DNA of 64,000 nt from the NCBI RefSeq assembly GCF_031679605.1, contig NZ_CP117522.1:434001-498000 (forward strand), given 5' to 3'. This DNA comes from Streptomyces luomodiensis. GTDB taxonomy: Bacteria > Actinomycetota > Actinomycetes > Streptomycetales > Streptomycetaceae. Position numbers and translations under genes: made by a program. The notes under the pieces are model-generated. The model was not told where the DNA came from. It ran no database searches and saw only the letters and a program-made list of their open reading frames with translations. Positions 16,732 to 26,061 of this stretch are shown here, in pieces (position 1 is the stretch's first letter; every line of letters starts with the position of its first letter).

Positions 16732-18009
16732 TCAGCGGTCGCCCTGTGGGGTGAGCGGGTCCATCTGCCGGGTGCCGCGGGCGAGCGTCGCGGTGCGCTG
16801 GTGTTCTTCGAAGTAACGCAGGACCTCCGGGGCGAGTTCGGGCACGCTGACCGGCGTACCGTTCGCGCGCAGCGATGTCGTCGCCGCGACCGCGGCGGCG
16901 ACCGCCTCGCGGGCGGCGATCGGTGAGGTCTCGGTCGGGCCTCCGGTGGTGGCGAAGCGGAGGAACTCCTCGACCAGCGCCTGGTCCGCGCCGCCGTGCA
17001 GGCCGTCACTCGGTGAGGTGAGCGGGATGGAGTGGTCGGCGTCGCTCCGATAGCCGGAGCGGCGCCGGTTCCAGACGTTGATCGTCGCGGGGTCGCCGTC
17101 GATGCCGTCGCCGAGGTTCTCCAGGCGGCCCTCGTCCCCGATGACGGTGTAGTTGCGCCAGTAGTCGGGGGTGAAGTGGCACTGCTGGTAGCTGGCGAGC
17201 ACCCCGTTGTCCAGCTGGGCGAGCATCATGCTGAGGTCCTCGACGTCGATGACCGGGTTCAGGTCGCGCAGGGCGGCCGGTGGCCAGATGTCCGGGTCGA
17301 ACCAGTCGGGCATCCGCTGACCGTGGGGTGCGGCGTCCTGCGCGGTGCGACGCGGGTTGTCGCCGTAGACCGCGAGGGCACCGTAGGCGACGACGCTTCG
17401 GGTGTAGCCCCCGGCCAGCCAGTGGATCACATCGAGGTCGTGGGCGCCCTTCTGGAGGAGCAGCCCGGTGGTGTTGGCCCGCTCCGCGTGCCAGTCCTTG
17501 AAGTAGTAGTCCCCGCCGTGTCCGACGAAGTGGCGGCACCACACCGCGCGGACCCGGCCGATCGCACCGTCGTCGATCAGCTCGCGCATGCGCCGGAGCA
17601 TCGGGAGGTGGCGCAGGTTGTGGCCCACATAGAGGCGGCTGCGGGAGCTGAAGGCGGCCCCCAGCAGCGCGTCGCAGTCGGCGACGGTGATCGCGAGCGG
17701 CTTCTCCACGAACACCGCGATCCCGGCCGCGAGGAAGAACAGCGCGGGCTGTGTGTGCAGCTGGTCGGGCGTGAGGACGAACACCGCGTCCAGGTCGTCG
17801 TCGAGCATCCGCTCGTACCGGTCGTGTATCGCGACGTCCGCTCCGAAAAGGCGTCTGGCGTCGTCCTGGCCGCGCGGGTCCGGATCGGCGCAGGACACGA
17901 TCCGGGCGATGCCCGAGCGGTTCGCCAGCGCGGCCATGGGCGCGCGCTGCCCGACACCGACCACTCCGAGGCGCAATTCCGACGCTGGTGCCTGGTCACG
18001 CTCACTCAC
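16732..18009 (-). CDS. Gfo/Idh/MocA family oxidoreductase
   Basis: A 425-residue NAD(P)-dependent sugar oxidoreductase. Rossmann glycine motif LGVVGVGQRAPM, the EKP triad in VFVEKPLAIT, and a catalytic region LLLQKGAHDLDVIHWLAGG. The long C-terminal part matches sugar-acting members that oxidise or epimerise hexosyl groups. GTG 18009 is chosen because GGGATAG lies just upstream; ATG 18048 is possible. It is the last gene of the alpha-galactoside block, after the ROK regulator, so the substrate is probably galactose or a related sugar. Confidence 0.85.
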   Translation of the reverse strand: MSERDQAPASELRLGVVGVGQRAPMAALANRSGIARIVSCADPDPRGQDDARRLFGADVAIHDRYERMLDDDLDAVFVLTPDQLHTQPALFFLAAGIAVFVEKPLAITVADCDALLGAAFSSRSRLYVGHNLRHLPMLRRMRELIDDGAIGRVRAVWCRHFVGHGGDYYFKDWHAERANTTGLLLQKGAHDLDVIHWLAGGYTRSVVAYGALAVYGDNPRRTAQDAAPHGQRMPDWFDPDIWPPAALRDLNPVIDVEDLSMMLAQLDNGVLASYQQCHFTPDYWRNYTVIGDEGRLENLGDGIDGDPATINVWNRRRSGYRSDADHSIPLTSPSDGLHGGADQALVEEFLRFATTGGPTETSPIAAREAVAAAVAATTSLRANGTPVSVPELAPEVLRYFEEHQRTATLARGTRQMDPLTPQGDR

Positions 18010-18121
18010 TCGGCTATCCCTTCGTTCGGTCAGACGGTGCCTTCTCATGCGGTGACGCAGGACACCGGGGCCCGGTGCACCGTGTCCCGGGTGCCGTGGC
18101 GGCCGGGACGCTTTTCCGTCC

Positions 18122-19279
18122 CTACCGCCGCGGGGCGGTCGGGGCCGCCAGTCCGTCCCTCAGCAGCCGGCTGTCGACCTCGTCCAGGGCCAGGCGCACC
18201 GCCCCCAGGGCCACGCTCTCGTCGCCGAGGGTGGAGGCGCGCAGCTCCGGCAGTCGCAGACAGTGCTTGGCGAGTTCGCGGCGCAGCGGGTCCAGGACCA
18301 CGTCGGCGGACCGGGAGAACCCGCCGCCGTAGACGACGACTTGCGGGTCCAGGGCGAGGACCAGCGCGGCGACTCCCACCGCGAGGTCGCGGGTGTAGCG
18401 CCGGATGGCCGTCTTCGCGGCCCGGTCGCCGTCCCGGGCCGCCTGGAACACCCATGCCGCCGCCTCGCCCGGCGCGGCCGTGGCCGGTATGCCGGGGCAG
18501 GACTCGAGGTGTCCGGGCGCGGTCAGCCACCGCACGGCCTTGAGGGCACCGATCTCCCCCGCGGCACCGCCGTGGCCGCGGCGCAGGGTGCCGTCAAGGA
18601 TGAGTCCGGCACCGGTGCGCAGGCCGGCGAGGAGGAAGACGATGTCGTCGGCGTCCTGTGCCACTCCGTTCCAGCGTTCGGCCACGGCGGCGAGCTTGCA
18701 GTCGTTCTCCACCTGGATCGGGCAGGGGAAACGGGCCCCGAGGTGGGCTGACGGGTCGATGGTGTGCCAGCCGGGCAGCGGTGTGGACAAGGTGGTGCGG
18801 CCGGTGGCGTCGACCGGGCCGGTCACCCCGACCGTCACGGCCCAGATGTCGGCCGGTGCCATGCCCGCGTCCCGCAGGACCTCGTCGATGACCCGGTCGA
18901 CCGCCGCCAGCCGGGCCTCGGGCCCCGCCTCGGGGTCGGCCGGGCGGCGCACGGTCCGGATGAGGTTGCCCTCCAGGTCGCTCAGCATGACGAGGATCTT
19001 GTGCACGCCGATGTCGATGCCGAGCACATGGCCGGCGGTGGCCCGGAACCGGAACCGGCGGGCCGGGCGCCCCACCACACTGCTGGCCCCCGGCTCCTCG
19101 ACCTCGGCCCACCCGTCGGCCACCAGCGCCTGCACCAGGACGTCCACGGCGGGACGGGACAGGCCGGCCCGCCGGGCGAGTTCGGTGACCGTGGAGGGCG
19201 GATTGCCGCGCAGCGCCCATACGATGGACAGCTGGTTCATCTCACGCATCCGGGACATGTCTGTTCCGGTGGTCGCCAT
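18122..19279 (-). CDS. ROK family transcriptional regulator
   Basis: A 385-residue ROK repressor. N-terminal winged helix (SIVWALRGNPPSTVTELARRAGLSRPAVDVLV), then the sugar-kinase-like domain starting GIDIGVHKILVMLSD. The inducer/sugar loop is IQVENDCKLAAVAE and the ATPase-like element is GAGLILDGTLRRGHGGAAGEIG. The usual zinc motif CxCGxxGCxE is missing: the site reads HLESCPGIPATA. The gene lies directly behind the GH36/ABC genes on the same strand and probably represses them in response to a galactoside. Confidence 0.87.
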   Translation of the reverse strand: MATTGTDMSRMREMNQLSIVWALRGNPPSTVTELARRAGLSRPAVDVLVQALVADGWAEVEEPGASSVVGRPARRFRFRATAGHVLGIDIGVHKILVMLSDLEGNLIRTVRRPADPEAGPEARLAAVDRVIDEVLRDAGMAPADIWAVTVGVTGPVDATGRTTLSTPLPGWHTIDPSAHLGARFPCPIQVENDCKLAAVAERWNGVAQDADDIVFLLAGLRTGAGLILDGTLRRGHGGAAGEIGALKAVRWLTAPGHLESCPGIPATAAPGEAAAWVFQAARDGDRAAKTAIRRYTRDLAVGVAALVLALDPQVVVYGGGFSRSADVVLDPLRRELAKHCLRLPELRASTLGDESVALGAVRLALDEVDSRLLRDGLAAPTAPRR

Positions 19280-19330
19280 GCTGGTGCTCCTCGGAGGGGG
19301 TGCGGGGCCCGCCGCAGAATATCGCTGAGC

Positions 19331-19342
19331 AGTTTACTAATT
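19331..19342 (-). promoter_or_regulatory. Candidate ROK-type operator upstream of its regulator gene
   Basis: An AT-rich element AGTTTACTAATT stands out in the 92-base gap between the alpha-galactosidase stop and the ROK start. TTTACTAA/TTAGTAAA-like sites are typical of ROK repressors, so autoregulation is plausible. Only one half-site is clear. Confidence 0.3.
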
Positions 19343-19371
19343 CCCGGCGGTGGCCGCGTCCGCGAACGGGG

Positions 19372-20871
19372 TCAGGCGATCGGATACCGCTGTTCCGTCT
19401 CAGGACTGACCGCCGGTGTGAAGTCGACCTCCCGTCCGTCGAGCGTGAACCGGTAGCGGCCGAGCCTGCGCACCTCGGGCCGGGTGGCCAGGTACGCCGT
19501 CATCGCCTCCAGTTCGTCGGGGCGCAGCCACCCGGGCGGGTCGGACACCGCCCGGAAGCCGCAGATGTCGGCGAGGTCGCGCAGCCAGCTCTGCTGCTGT
19601 TCGGTCAGCAGGTTGAGCCGGCTGCGGAAGTACACGATGTCCGGGTCGACCTCGAGCAGGGGCGACTGCCACAGCCGGTGCAGAGTGTTGACGACCGCGT
19701 TGCGGGCCAGGGCGTCGGAGGGGTCCTGGGTGGCGTAGTGCTCCCACAGCGGGGCGACGTCCGGACCGCTGCGCATTCCGTCGGCCAGGCCGAGGGAGGG
19801 CAGCAGCGGCGCCCCGCTGGCCAGCAGATACGCGTCCGGTCCCGCCGCCTCACGGATGATCCGCAGTCCGGTCCGGTACGCCTCCTCGCGGCCGACGTCC
19901 GCCGACCGTACGCCGGGCACCGCGGCGCCCTGGAGGAAGTCCAGCTTGAGATAGGTGAACCCCCATTCCCGGCTGACCCGGTGGATCATCTCCCGCAGAT
20001 GCTCCTGCGCCGCCGGCAGGGTGAGGTCCAGCGCCCAGTAGCCGGTGCCCCAGTTGTGGCCGGCCACCACCGGCTCGCCGCGGCCGTCGCGCAGCAGCAA
20101 CTCCGGCCGCCGGCGGGCGGTGTCGGACCGGGGGTGGACGATGAACGGGGCGATCCACAGTCCGGGCCGCAGCCCCGCGTCCGTGATCCGGCCGGCCAGC
20201 GCCCGCATGCCGGCCGGGAACTTGGCGTTGGCCTCCCAGTCCCCCACCGCCCGCTCCCAGCCGTCGTCGACCTGTACGACGTCGAAGGGCAGGCCGCGCA
20301 GGGCGGTGATGTCCTTGGTGAGCTGTTCCTCGGTGATGTTCTCGTAGTACGCGTACCAGCTGCACCACACGTTGCCCGCCCGCTTGCGGCTGTGCCCCAG
20401 ACGCTCGCCGAGGTGCCGGGCGTAGGCGGCGAAGACCTCCTCCTCGCCGCCGTAGGCGAGGAACCACGGCGCTCCGCCGCGCTCGTACCACCCGACGAGT
20501 GTGTCCTGGTCCGCGGTCAGGCGCGGTACGTCCAGGCCGAGCGCGCCGAGCAGCAGCACCCGTCCGTCGGTCTTCTGGAGGGCGGCGACGGCGGACGAGT
20601 GGTGGCGGGCCGGGTCGTCCCATACGGTGTCGTCGGCGGTGAGGCGGCGTTCGGCGCTCTCGATGCGCAGGGGGGCCTCGGAGAGCCGGCGCCAGCCGCA
20701 CGGGCTCCATGAGTTGTGTCCGTGGCGGTAGAAGAGGGCGTCGCCGAGACCGTGCAGTACGGCCGTCCGGCCGGGCGGCAGCAGCAGACCGCCGTCGACG
20801 GACCGCGGCGGGGCGTCGCCTTCGAGCTCGACGGCGAACGTGCGCTCGCCGAGGTCCAGGAGCTGGGCCAT
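19372..20871 (-). CDS. Alpha-galactosidase, glycoside hydrolase family 36
   Basis: A 499-residue cytoplasmic enzyme (no signal peptide) hydrolysing terminal alpha-galactosides by a retaining mechanism. GH36 signatures: HGHNSWSPCGW, the CSWYAYYENITEE barrel start, VVQVDDGWERAVGDW, nucleophile Asp in TYLKLDFLQGA, acid/base Asp in MRSGPDVAPLW. It is shorter than the roughly 700-residue members and resembles compact actinobacterial forms. Start ATG 20871. It lies 50 bases after the binding-protein gene in one operon, so imported oligosaccharide is cut inside the cell. Confidence 0.88.
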   Translation of the reverse strand: MAQLLDLGERTFAVELEGDAPPRSVDGGLLLPPGRTAVLHGLGDALFYRHGHNSWSPCGWRRLSEAPLRIESAERRLTADDTVWDDPARHHSSAVAALQKTDGRVLLLGALGLDVPRLTADQDTLVGWYERGGAPWFLAYGGEEEVFAAYARHLGERLGHSRKRAGNVWCSWYAYYENITEEQLTKDITALRGLPFDVVQVDDGWERAVGDWEANAKFPAGMRALAGRITDAGLRPGLWIAPFIVHPRSDTARRRPELLLRDGRGEPVVAGHNWGTGYWALDLTLPAAQEHLREMIHRVSREWGFTYLKLDFLQGAAVPGVRSADVGREEAYRTGLRIIREAAGPDAYLLASGAPLLPSLGLADGMRSGPDVAPLWEHYATQDPSDALARNAVVNTLHRLWQSPLLEVDPDIVYFRSRLNLLTEQQQSWLRDLADICGFRAVSDPPGWLRPDELEAMTAYLATRPEVRRLGRYRFTLDGREVDFTPAVSPETEQRYPIA

Positions 20872-20921
20872 GGGTCTCCTTGCGTCTGGGGGTGCGAGTA
20901 CGGTTCCGCGGGTTCCGGCCG

Positions 20922-22277
20922 CTACTTGAGGAGGCCGTTCGCCTTGTCGTTGGCCGACTTCAGGGCGGCTTCCGGCGATGCCTGACCGAGGATCGCCGAC
21001 TGGATGGCGTCCTGGACGATGGGACTGATCTCGGTGCCGTTCTCGGTGACGGGCAGCAGGAAGGTGCCGTCCTTCGCCGCGGCGGCGTCGGTGAAGACGT
21101 GCACGTCCTCACCCTTGGCCCGGTGCACGGCCAGCGCCTTTTGGGTGGCGCTCTTCAGCGCGGGGAAGACGATGCCCCGCTTGGCGACCAGGTTCTGGCA
21201 TTCGGGCGAGGCGAGGAATTTGACCCACTTCCACGCCTGTTCCTTGTGCTTGGTCCCGGCCCAGATGGCGTCCGACGAGCCGTTGAGGGCGCTCTTGCGG
21301 CCGGCCGGGCCGGTGGGCAGCGGTGCGAAGGCGAACTTCTGCTTCACCTTGGGTTTGGTGAAGGTGGAAATGGTCCAGGAGCCCGTGACCATCATGGCGC
21401 CCTTGCCGGCCATGAGCAGCTCGGAGTTGGCGAGGGTCGACTTCTTGTCCAAGGGGGGCGCGTAGCCCTTGTCGATCAGGTGCTTGAACCAGGTGATGGT
21501 CTCGGCGAGTTTCGGGTCGTCGTACTGGTAGTGCGTCCCCCACGGGTTCTTGTCGAGGAAGGTGAAGCCGTTCGAGGCGGCGAAATCGCCCCAGCCGTTC
21601 TGGCCCTGGGAGCCGTCGGCCCACTCGGCCAGGAACCCGTAGGTCTTCACATGGTTCTTGTCGAAGCCCGGATCGAGGCCGTTGCGGCCCTTGGTGTCGA
21701 CGGTGGCCTTGGCGATCACCTTCTCCAGGGTGCCGCCGTCGGAGGGGTTCCAGGTCAGGTCGTTCAGCTGGGCGGCGTCGACGCCCTGCTTCTCGAACAT
21801 GGTGGTGTTGTAGACGAGCGCCATGGTGTCCCAGTCCTTCGGCAGGCCGTAGCGCTTGCCGTCCTTGACCCATACCCCGGTGAGGCCGGGCTGGTAGGCG
21901 GACAGGTCCACCTTGTCGCGCTCCACCAGGGGCTGAAGGTCCAGCAGCTGGCCGCCGGCGGCGTACTGCGGATAGTAGGTGCTCTGGTTGGTCCAGACGT
22001 CGGGGGCGTCGCCGGAGACCAGCTCGACGGTGAGGTTCTGCCAGTACTGGGTCCACGCGGTCTGGGTGATCTTCACGGTGATGTCGGGATTGGCCTGGTG
22101 GAAGGCGGTCGCACAGTCCTGGTAGCCGGGCAGCTGCAAGTCGTCCCACAGCCAGTAGTCGATGGTCGTCCTGGATCCGGCCGTGTCGTCGTCGGAGCTG
22201 CCGCAGGAGACAAGGGTGGCGGTGGCGGCCAGGCACAGCAGGACGGCCGCGCCGGCGCGCAGGTGTCGGGGGCTCAT
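20922..22277 (-). CDS. Sugar ABC transporter substrate-binding lipoprotein
   Basis: A 451-residue family 1 extracellular solute-binding protein. Lipoprotein signal with lipobox LVSC, lipidated cysteine at residue 25, followed by a GSSDDDTAGS tether. Body motifs: AFHQANPDITVKITQTAW, GDAPDVWTNQST, LLDLQPLVERDKVDLSAY, GLPKDWDTMALVYNTTMFE, LMAGKGAMMVTGSWTIS. It captures an oligosaccharide, probably an alpha-galactoside given the GH36 gene downstream, and passes it to the two permeases upstream. No ATPase gene is present; actinomycetes commonly share MsiK (established for Streptomyces, inferred here). Confidence 0.88.
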   Translation of the reverse strand: MSPRHLRAGAAVLLCLAATATLVSCGSSDDDTAGSRTTIDYWLWDDLQLPGYQDCATAFHQANPDITVKITQTAWTQYWQNLTVELVSGDAPDVWTNQSTYYPQYAAGGQLLDLQPLVERDKVDLSAYQPGLTGVWVKDGKRYGLPKDWDTMALVYNTTMFEKQGVDAAQLNDLTWNPSDGGTLEKVIAKATVDTKGRNGLDPGFDKNHVKTYGFLAEWADGSQGQNGWGDFAASNGFTFLDKNPWGTHYQYDDPKLAETITWFKHLIDKGYAPPLDKKSTLANSELLMAGKGAMMVTGSWTISTFTKPKVKQKFAFAPLPTGPAGRKSALNGSSDAIWAGTKHKEQAWKWVKFLASPECQNLVAKRGIVFPALKSATQKALAVHRAKGEDVHVFTDAAAAKDGTFLLPVTENGTEISPIVQDAIQSAILGQASPEAALKSANDKANGLLK

Positions 22278-22310
22278 CGCGGGGGCCTCTCTGGCTCGTA
22301 CCGGGGGTGG

Positions 22311-23201
22311 TTACTTCATGCCGGTGAAGTTGAGGGACTCGACCAGTCGGCGGCCCAGCACGATCAGCAGCACCAGGACGGGCAGGACCGACAGGGCGGA
22401 TCCCGCCATCAGGCCGGTCCAGTCGGGCTGGGTGTTGGGCGACTGCTGCTGGAAGATGCCGAGTGCGACGGTGAGCACCCGGGTCTGCTCCTCGCGGCCG
22501 GTCAGCAGCGGCCACAGGTAGTCCTTCCAGGCCCACACCGTGGTGGTGAGTCCGATGGTGATGAGCGGGCCGCGGCTCATGGGCATCACCACCCGCCAGA
22601 AGATGCCCCAGGCCCCCACGCCGTCCAGGACCGCCGCCTCCTCCACATCACGCGGAATCGACAGGAAGAACTGGCGCAGGAAGAAGACCGCGAACGGCGT
22701 CATGAGCACACTCGGTGCCACCATGCCGGTGAAGGTGTTCAGCCAGCCGAGGTTCTTCACCAGGACGAAGTTGGGCAGCACGGTGAAGATCGGCGGCACC
22801 ATGAGCGCGGCGATCAGCACCCCGAAGACCGCGTCCCGGCCGGGGAAGCGCAACCGGGCGAAGGCGTAGCCGGCCATCGCGCAGAACAGCGTCTGCAGGG
22901 CCGCGATCAGCCCGCTGTAGACGACGGAGTTGAGCAGATAGCGCAGGAAGTCCACGTGCGCGCCGGAGCCCCCGGCGGCCTGTGCCTCCTCCTGGCTGGT
23001 CAGCCCGAGCACCCGCAGGAAGTTGATCATCGTGGGGTGGTCCGGGACGAGCCCGGTGGAGTCGGTGTAGAGGTCGGCCGCCGGGGTCAGGGCGGTGCGG
23101 ACCATCCAGTAGAACGGGAAGACGGTCACGAACAGCGCGATGACGAGCACCGTCCATGCGGCGATCCGGCCGGGCGAGACCTTCGTACGGATGCGGGTCA
23201 T
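22311..23201 (-). CDS. Carbohydrate ABC transporter permease, MalG type
   Basis: A 296-residue permease with six hydrophobic helices starting TVLVIALFVTVFPFYWM. The EAA loop that contacts the ATPase is EEAAVLDGVGAWGIFWRVVMP. The extracellular loop after helix 1 is long. The C-terminus LVESLNFTGMK is typical of MalG-type proteins. I chose ATG 23201 for its GAGGAG ribosome-binding site. It starts 10 bases after the MalF-type gene stop, in one operon. Confidence 0.88.
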   Translation of the reverse strand: MTRIRTKVSPGRIAAWTVLVIALFVTVFPFYWMVRTALTPAADLYTDSTGLVPDHPTMINFLRVLGLTSQEEAQAAGGSGAHVDFLRYLLNSVVYSGLIAALQTLFCAMAGYAFARLRFPGRDAVFGVLIAALMVPPIFTVLPNFVLVKNLGWLNTFTGMVAPSVLMTPFAVFFLRQFFLSIPRDVEEAAVLDGVGAWGIFWRVVMPMSRGPLITIGLTTTVWAWKDYLWPLLTGREEQTRVLTVALGIFQQQSPNTQPDWTGLMAGSALSVLPVLVLLIVLGRRLVESLNFTGMK

Positions 23202-23211
23202 GGTCTGCTCC

Positions 23212-24165
23212 TCAGGCCAGGTCCGAGCGGGAAGCACGCAACAGGCGTATCTGCACGGCGGTCAGTACGCCGAGGATCACCGCGAGCACCACGGCCACGG
23301 CGGAGGCATAGCCCATGTGGAAGTAGTTGAAGGCCTGTTCGTAGATGTAGAAGTAGATGACCCGGGTGGCGCTGACCGGTCCGCCCTTGGTGGTCACCGC
23401 GATCGTGTCGAAGATCTGGAACGAGCCGATCAGCGACACCACCAGCACCAGGGCGAGAACCGGCCGCAGCAGCGGCAGGGTGATCCGGGTGAACATCCGC
23501 CACTCGCCGGCGCCGTCCAGGGCGGCGCTCTCGTACAGGTACTGCGGGACCTGGAGCATCCCGGCGTACAGCAGCAGCGCCGTATAGCCGGTGTACGCCC
23601 AGGTGTTGACCGCGGCCACGGTCGGCATCGCCCAGTCGGGCGAGGTGAAGAAGCCGGTGGTGCCCAGGCCGAGGGCGTTCAGCACATGGTTGACGAGGCC
23701 GAGGTTGGCGTCCAGCAGCCACATCCACACCAGGCCGACGGTGACGTTGGGCACCAGCCAGGGCACCAGCAGCATCGCGCGCAGCGCCACCGACCGGGTC
23801 AGCCGGTGCATGAGCGTCGCCAGCAGCAGAGCCAGTACGGTCTGCGACCCGATGTTGAGCACCACGTAGTAGCCGGTGACCTTCAGCGCGTTCCAGAACT
23901 GCTCGTCGCCGATCAGCCGGCGGTAGTTGTCCGCGCCGACGAAGCCGGGCGTGGAGAGCAGGTTGTAGTCGGTGAGCGAGTAGTAGACGCCGCGCACGGT
24001 CGGATACGCGTAGAAGAGCGCGAACCCCACCAGCGCGGGCGCCAGGAACAGCCAGGCGGCCCTCCGGTCGTCGCGGCGCCGGCGCTGCCTGCCCGGAGCT
24101 GGGGCTTTGCCCAGGGGTGCGCCTGCGCTCTCATGCGGTGGCGCAACGGCGGTGTCCGCGCCCAT
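23212..24165 (-). CDS. Carbohydrate ABC transporter permease, MalF type
   Basis: A 317-residue permease. After a basic N-terminus, WLFLAPALVGFALFYAYP is the first membrane helix, and SLTDYNLLS and FVGADNYRRLIGD are the standard MalF-type segments. The EAA loop is YESAALDGAGEWRMFTRITLP. Start ATG 24165 is preceded by GGAGGGGAACC. It is the first gene of the galactoside operon; the operator-like region lies between it and the divergent secreted protein gene. Confidence 0.88.
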   Translation of the reverse strand: MGADTAVAPPHESAGAPLGKAPAPGRQRRRRDDRRAAWLFLAPALVGFALFYAYPTVRGVYYSLTDYNLLSTPGFVGADNYRRLIGDEQFWNALKVTGYYVVLNIGSQTVLALLLATLMHRLTRSVALRAMLLVPWLVPNVTVGLVWMWLLDANLGLVNHVLNALGLGTTGFFTSPDWAMPTVAAVNTWAYTGYTALLLYAGMLQVPQYLYESAALDGAGEWRMFTRITLPLLRPVLALVLVVSLIGSFQIFDTIAVTTKGGPVSATRVIYFYIYEQAFNYFHMGYASAVAVVLAVILGVLTAVQIRLLRASRSDLA

Positions 24166-24244
24166 GGTTCCCCTCCGAAGGGATTTGCGCCACACCTCTT
24201 GTCAGTGGGGCACCGTGGACACATATTGATGAGCAACAGCGAAA

Positions 24245-24271
24245 CTTTGTCAATTCTGTCGCATAACAAAG
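24245..24271. promoter_or_regulatory. Operator-like inverted repeat in the divergent promoter region
   Basis: CTTTGT (24245-24250) and ACAAAG (24266-24271) form an inverted repeat in an AT-rich stretch between the MalF-type gene (-) and the DUF4832-type gene (+). It is a candidate binding site for the ROK regulator or another sugar repressor. Confidence 0.4.
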
Positions 24272-24427
24272 CGGGGCTTCCGCTCCGCGGCGGACAGCGG
24301 AGACGAGGAGCCGGACGCCCGCGTCGGGCCCGAACTCACACGTGCCACAACGGCCGTTGACGGAGGGACGGTGGGCCGTCCCGGCGCCGCTGGACGGCAC
24401 CCCCACCCGTCTTCGGAGGTTGACACC

Positions 24428-26041
24428 ATGCGCACCTTCGCGCACCGGCGCGGCAGAGGACTGCTGGCCGCGCTCTGTTCCACAGCCGTGGTCCTCGCCC
24501 TGGCCGTGTTACCGCACACCGCCCAGGCCACCCAGGGCGCCGACACCGCCGGCGCCGCGGCCGGTTCGGCCCAGGGCGCGCCCGAGCGCCCGGCACCCGG
24601 CCCGGATCCGGACCCCGCGCTGCCGGCGCACACCCTCACCCGCGCCGACGCGCCGCTGGACAACCCGCTCAAGGGCTTCGCCCGCTTCTACCAGCCCGGA
24701 GTCGATCAGAACACGGGCTACCCGCACTCGCTGACCTGGAGCTACTTCGGCCTGTCCGAGGTCATGAACGACGCGTCGGACTGCGGACACTACGACTGGA
24801 GCGTGCTGGACAGCGCGCTCAAGGAGACCGCCTCCTACGGCAACCAGGCCGCCATCCGCTTCTACATCGAGTATCCCTACAGCAGCGGCAGCCACCCCAC
24901 CAACGCCATCCCCCCGTGCTTCGACGGACACGTCGACAACCGCACCAACGCCTACTGGAACACCACCAGCCCCGACTACGACAGCGCCTACCTGCTGGAT
25001 GCGCTCAAGGACTTCATCGCCGCGTTCGGCGCCCGCTACGACGGTGACCCGCGCATCGGCTTCATCCACATGGGCCTGATCGGGCTGTGGGGCGAGTGGC
25101 ACACCTGGCCCTACGACACGGACACCTCGAGCGACTCATACCCCAACTACATGCCCACCGACGCCCACGCCGCCGAGATCATGCGGGCCTACAACAGCGC
25201 CTTCACCCACACCAAGGTGGAGGCCAGGTACGCGGACCTGGCCGGCGGCGCCGCCGACAGCCTCCCGGCCATCGGCTACCACGACGACTCCTTCTGCTTC
25301 CGCGAGGGCAGCCCCCTGGCCGGTGTCACCCTGCCGGCGTCGATGGGCGGGGCCTCGTACTCCCAACTGCAGAAAGCCCTCGAACACGGCGTGGAGAACC
25401 GCTGGATCACCGCCTCCATGGGCGGCGAGGTCCGTCCCGACATCCAGGGCAGGGCCTTCGCCAACTGGCCCGGCGGCTCCGGCGACGTGGACAACATGAA
25501 GGCGTGCCTGGAACTGGAGCACACCACCTGGAAGATCAATGAGGGCAGCGCCAACTACTCCGCCGACGACGCGGGCGTGGCGGCCGCGGTCCGGCTCATG
25601 GGCTACGACCTCACCGTCGACGACGCCTACTTCCACGACACCGCACAGGGCAGCACCAAGGTCGGCGTGCGGATCAGCAACAACGGCGTCGCCCCGTTCT
25701 ACTACCCCTGGACGGTCAGCCTCGGGCTGAAGGACTCCACCGGCAAGGTCGTCAAGACCTGGGACACCACCTGGGACCTGCGCAAGGTGATGCCCAAGAA
25801 GATCCGGGCCTTCCCCGACTGGGGCGTGGGCTCCGATCCCACCTACCTCGACTACGGCTACCCCCGGTACTTCGACGCCACCGTCGACCTCTCCGGCGTC
25901 TCCACCGGCGACTACCAGCTCGTCATGAAGGTCAAGAACCCTCTGGAGGACACCAGTTCCCACGCCAAGAAGCTGCGCTTCGCCAACGCCACGCAGAACG
26001 CGGACGGCTGGCTCGGCCTCGGCGCCATGACCGTCGGCTGA
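24428..26041 (+). CDS. Secreted DUF4832-type protein, probably carbohydrate-active
   Basis: A 537-residue protein with a signal peptide (RRGRG, hydrophobic core, cleavage near AQA at about residue 35) and a proline-rich spacer. A glycosidase-like barrel region follows (NPLKGFARFYQPG, IRFYIEYPY, IGFIHMGLIGLWGEWHTWP, SFCFREGSP). After about residue 380 comes a C-terminal beta-sandwich region characteristic of DUF4832 (VDDAYFHDTAQGSTKVGVRISNNGVAPFYYPWTV split across blocks). Barrel residues such as the Glu of GLWGEW could be catalytic, but activity is unproven. GGAGG precedes ATG 24428. Divergence from the alpha-galactoside operon suggests it acts on the same polymer outside the cell. Confidence 0.75.
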   Translation: MRTFAHRRGRGLLAALCSTAVVLALAVLPHTAQATQGADTAGAAAGSAQGAPERPAPGPDPDPALPAHTLTRADAPLDNPLKGFARFYQPGVDQNTGYPHSLTWSYFGLSEVMNDASDCGHYDWSVLDSALKETASYGNQAAIRFYIEYPYSSGSHPTNAIPPCFDGHVDNRTNAYWNTTSPDYDSAYLLDALKDFIAAFGARYDGDPRIGFIHMGLIGLWGEWHTWPYDTDTSSDSYPNYMPTDAHAAEIMRAYNSAFTHTKVEARYADLAGGAADSLPAIGYHDDSFCFREGSPLAGVTLPASMGGASYSQLQKALEHGVENRWITASMGGEVRPDIQGRAFANWPGGSGDVDNMKACLELEHTTWKINEGSANYSADDAGVAAAVRLMGYDLTVDDAYFHDTAQGSTKVGVRISNNGVAPFYYPWTVSLGLKDSTGKVVKTWDTTWDLRKVMPKKIRAFPDWGVGSDPTYLDYGYPRYFDATVDLSGVSTGDYQLVMKVKNPLEDTSSHAKKLRFANATQNADGWLGLGAMTVG

Positions 26042-26061
26042 CCCGGCGACGGCGTGACCTC

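Noticed and set aside
20709..23330. 873-codon plus-strand frame over the binding protein and permease genes
   Set aside because: Its translation is low-complexity (GGV, GQ, HH repeats) and mirrors the third-position bias of the real minus-strand operon.
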